Below are positions 63,724 through 64,000 of a DNA stretch of 64,000 nucleotides, piece after piece (position 1 is the first letter of the stretch; each line of letters begins with the position of its first letter). Source of the DNA: Plectosphaerella cucumerina (taxonomy: Eukaryota > Ascomycota > Sordariomycetes > Glomerellales > Plectosphaerellaceae); NCBI GenBank assembly GCA_020746995.1, contig JAGPXD010000003.1, forward strand, positions 6,076,001 through 6,140,000, read 5' to 3'. Made by a program: the position numbers and the translations under genes. Below the pieces are notes generated by a model. It searched no databases, was not told the DNA's origin, and was given only the letters and a program-made list of their open reading frames with translations.

Positions 63724-64000
63724 TCAGCTATCCCGACGGCTTCGCTTCTGATTCTTGTGGACCTCGTCGATGTGCCGCTTTATGTTGCTGTTCCTATCAC
63801 GGATCCGCTGGTGGCAAATAGGGCACAGTCCGCCCTCCTCTGGGATACCATTCTCCTTGACCGCCGCAAAGTCGGGGTGCGTGCTGCGGACGTGGCGATA
63901 CATGTCGTTCTTGGTGGAGTACGCCTTGTCGCAGGGCGGGAGGCCATGTACCGTCGGTGCCAGCCTTGCCGCGCACGGGATGTGAGGTTTGTGGACTTTG
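63724..64000 (-). CDS. C2H2 zinc-finger protein, C-terminal part (runs off the window)
   Basis: The minus strand reads, up to the stop at 63724-63726, KVHKPHIPC..., GLPPCDKAYSTKNDMYRHVR with STH, then EEGGLCPICHQRIRDRNSNIKRHIDEVH, and a basic end KNQKRSRRDS. There are one clear C-P-I-C ... H-x4-H finger and at least one preceding C2H2-like unit. Probably a DNA-binding protein. The N terminus lies beyond base 64000. Confidence 0.65.
   Translation of the reverse strand, partial: KVHKPHIPCAARLAPTVHGLPPCDKAYSTKNDMYRHVRSTHPDFAAVKENGIPEEGGLCPICHQRIRDRNSNIKRHIDEVHKNQKRSRRDS

Larger units (their letters stand above)
11626..64000 (+). mobile_element. Probable Starship giant transposon, 5' part (right end outside the window)
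   Basis: Basis: an apparently intact DUF3435 recombinase as leftmost gene reading rightward, followed by a ferric reductase and patatin-like proteins, three of the gene classes repeatedly found in Starships. The rest of the stretch is gene-poor, rich in paralogous small proteins and transposon insertions, and lacks RIP, unlike its left flank. The left boundary is placed only by the change in composition. No terminal inverted repeats or target-site duplication were demonstrated, so the extent is inference. Confidence 0.55.

Overview
The window is DNA of a filamentous ascomycete (Pezizomycotina, possibly Sordariomycetes; the species cannot be told from sequence alone). Genes have short GT-AG introns of about 40-90 nt, often with a CTAAC/CTGAC-like branch site. 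A Zn2Cys6 regulator is present, and old transposon copies carry the C-to-T/G-to-A pattern of repeat-induced point mutation (RIP).

Left part (1-11.6 kb). A RIP-mutated gag remnant and a RIP-mutated pogo-type transposase lie at 1-1.9 kb. They are followed by a compact set of four genes in two divergent pairs: a glutathione S-transferase with a periplasmic-binding-like/THI5-like protein, and a Zn2Cys6 regulator with a Dal5-type MFS transporter. A truncated 2OG-Fe(II) oxygenase and a second RIP-like patch (11.2-11.6 kb) follow.

Right part (about 11.6 kb to the edge). It opens with an intact-looking DUF3435 tyrosine recombinase, the 'captain' family of Starship giant transposons, reading rightward. 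Downstream are gene types known as Starship companions: a ferric reductase (27.75-29.75 kb) and a complete 994-residue patatin-like protein (39.6-42.9 kb), plus a broken second patatin copy (57.8-58.6 kb). Other probable cargo: F-box/ankyrin protein, GH18 chitinase, double-psi-barrel secreted protein, C2H2 proteins, RING-like protein, cyclin, GPI-type protein, DUF1996 protein, several unknown membrane proteins, and paralogous coiled-coil and MADS-like small proteins. I read this as the 5' part of a Starship whose 3' end lies outside the window; neither boundary was proved.

A complete 7.87-kb Ty3/gypsy chromovirus sits in the cargo at 49456-57327. It has identical 207-bp LTRs and a GTTCC target duplication. 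A 10-nt primer-binding site is complementary to its own LTR, as in Tf1-type self-priming. gag and pol share one frame, separated by a single UAG. About 1.5 kb of its 3' part can be read on the opposite strand as an 11-exon gene for a cysteine-cluster protein whose stop codon overlaps the pol stop. A solo LTR of the same family (23327-23529, AGCGA duplication) lies in the cargo. No RIP is evident in the right part, so these insertions look younger than the left-flank relics.

Several cargo genes carry one-base frameshifts, mostly at short homopolymers, so assembly errors and real decay both need to be considered.
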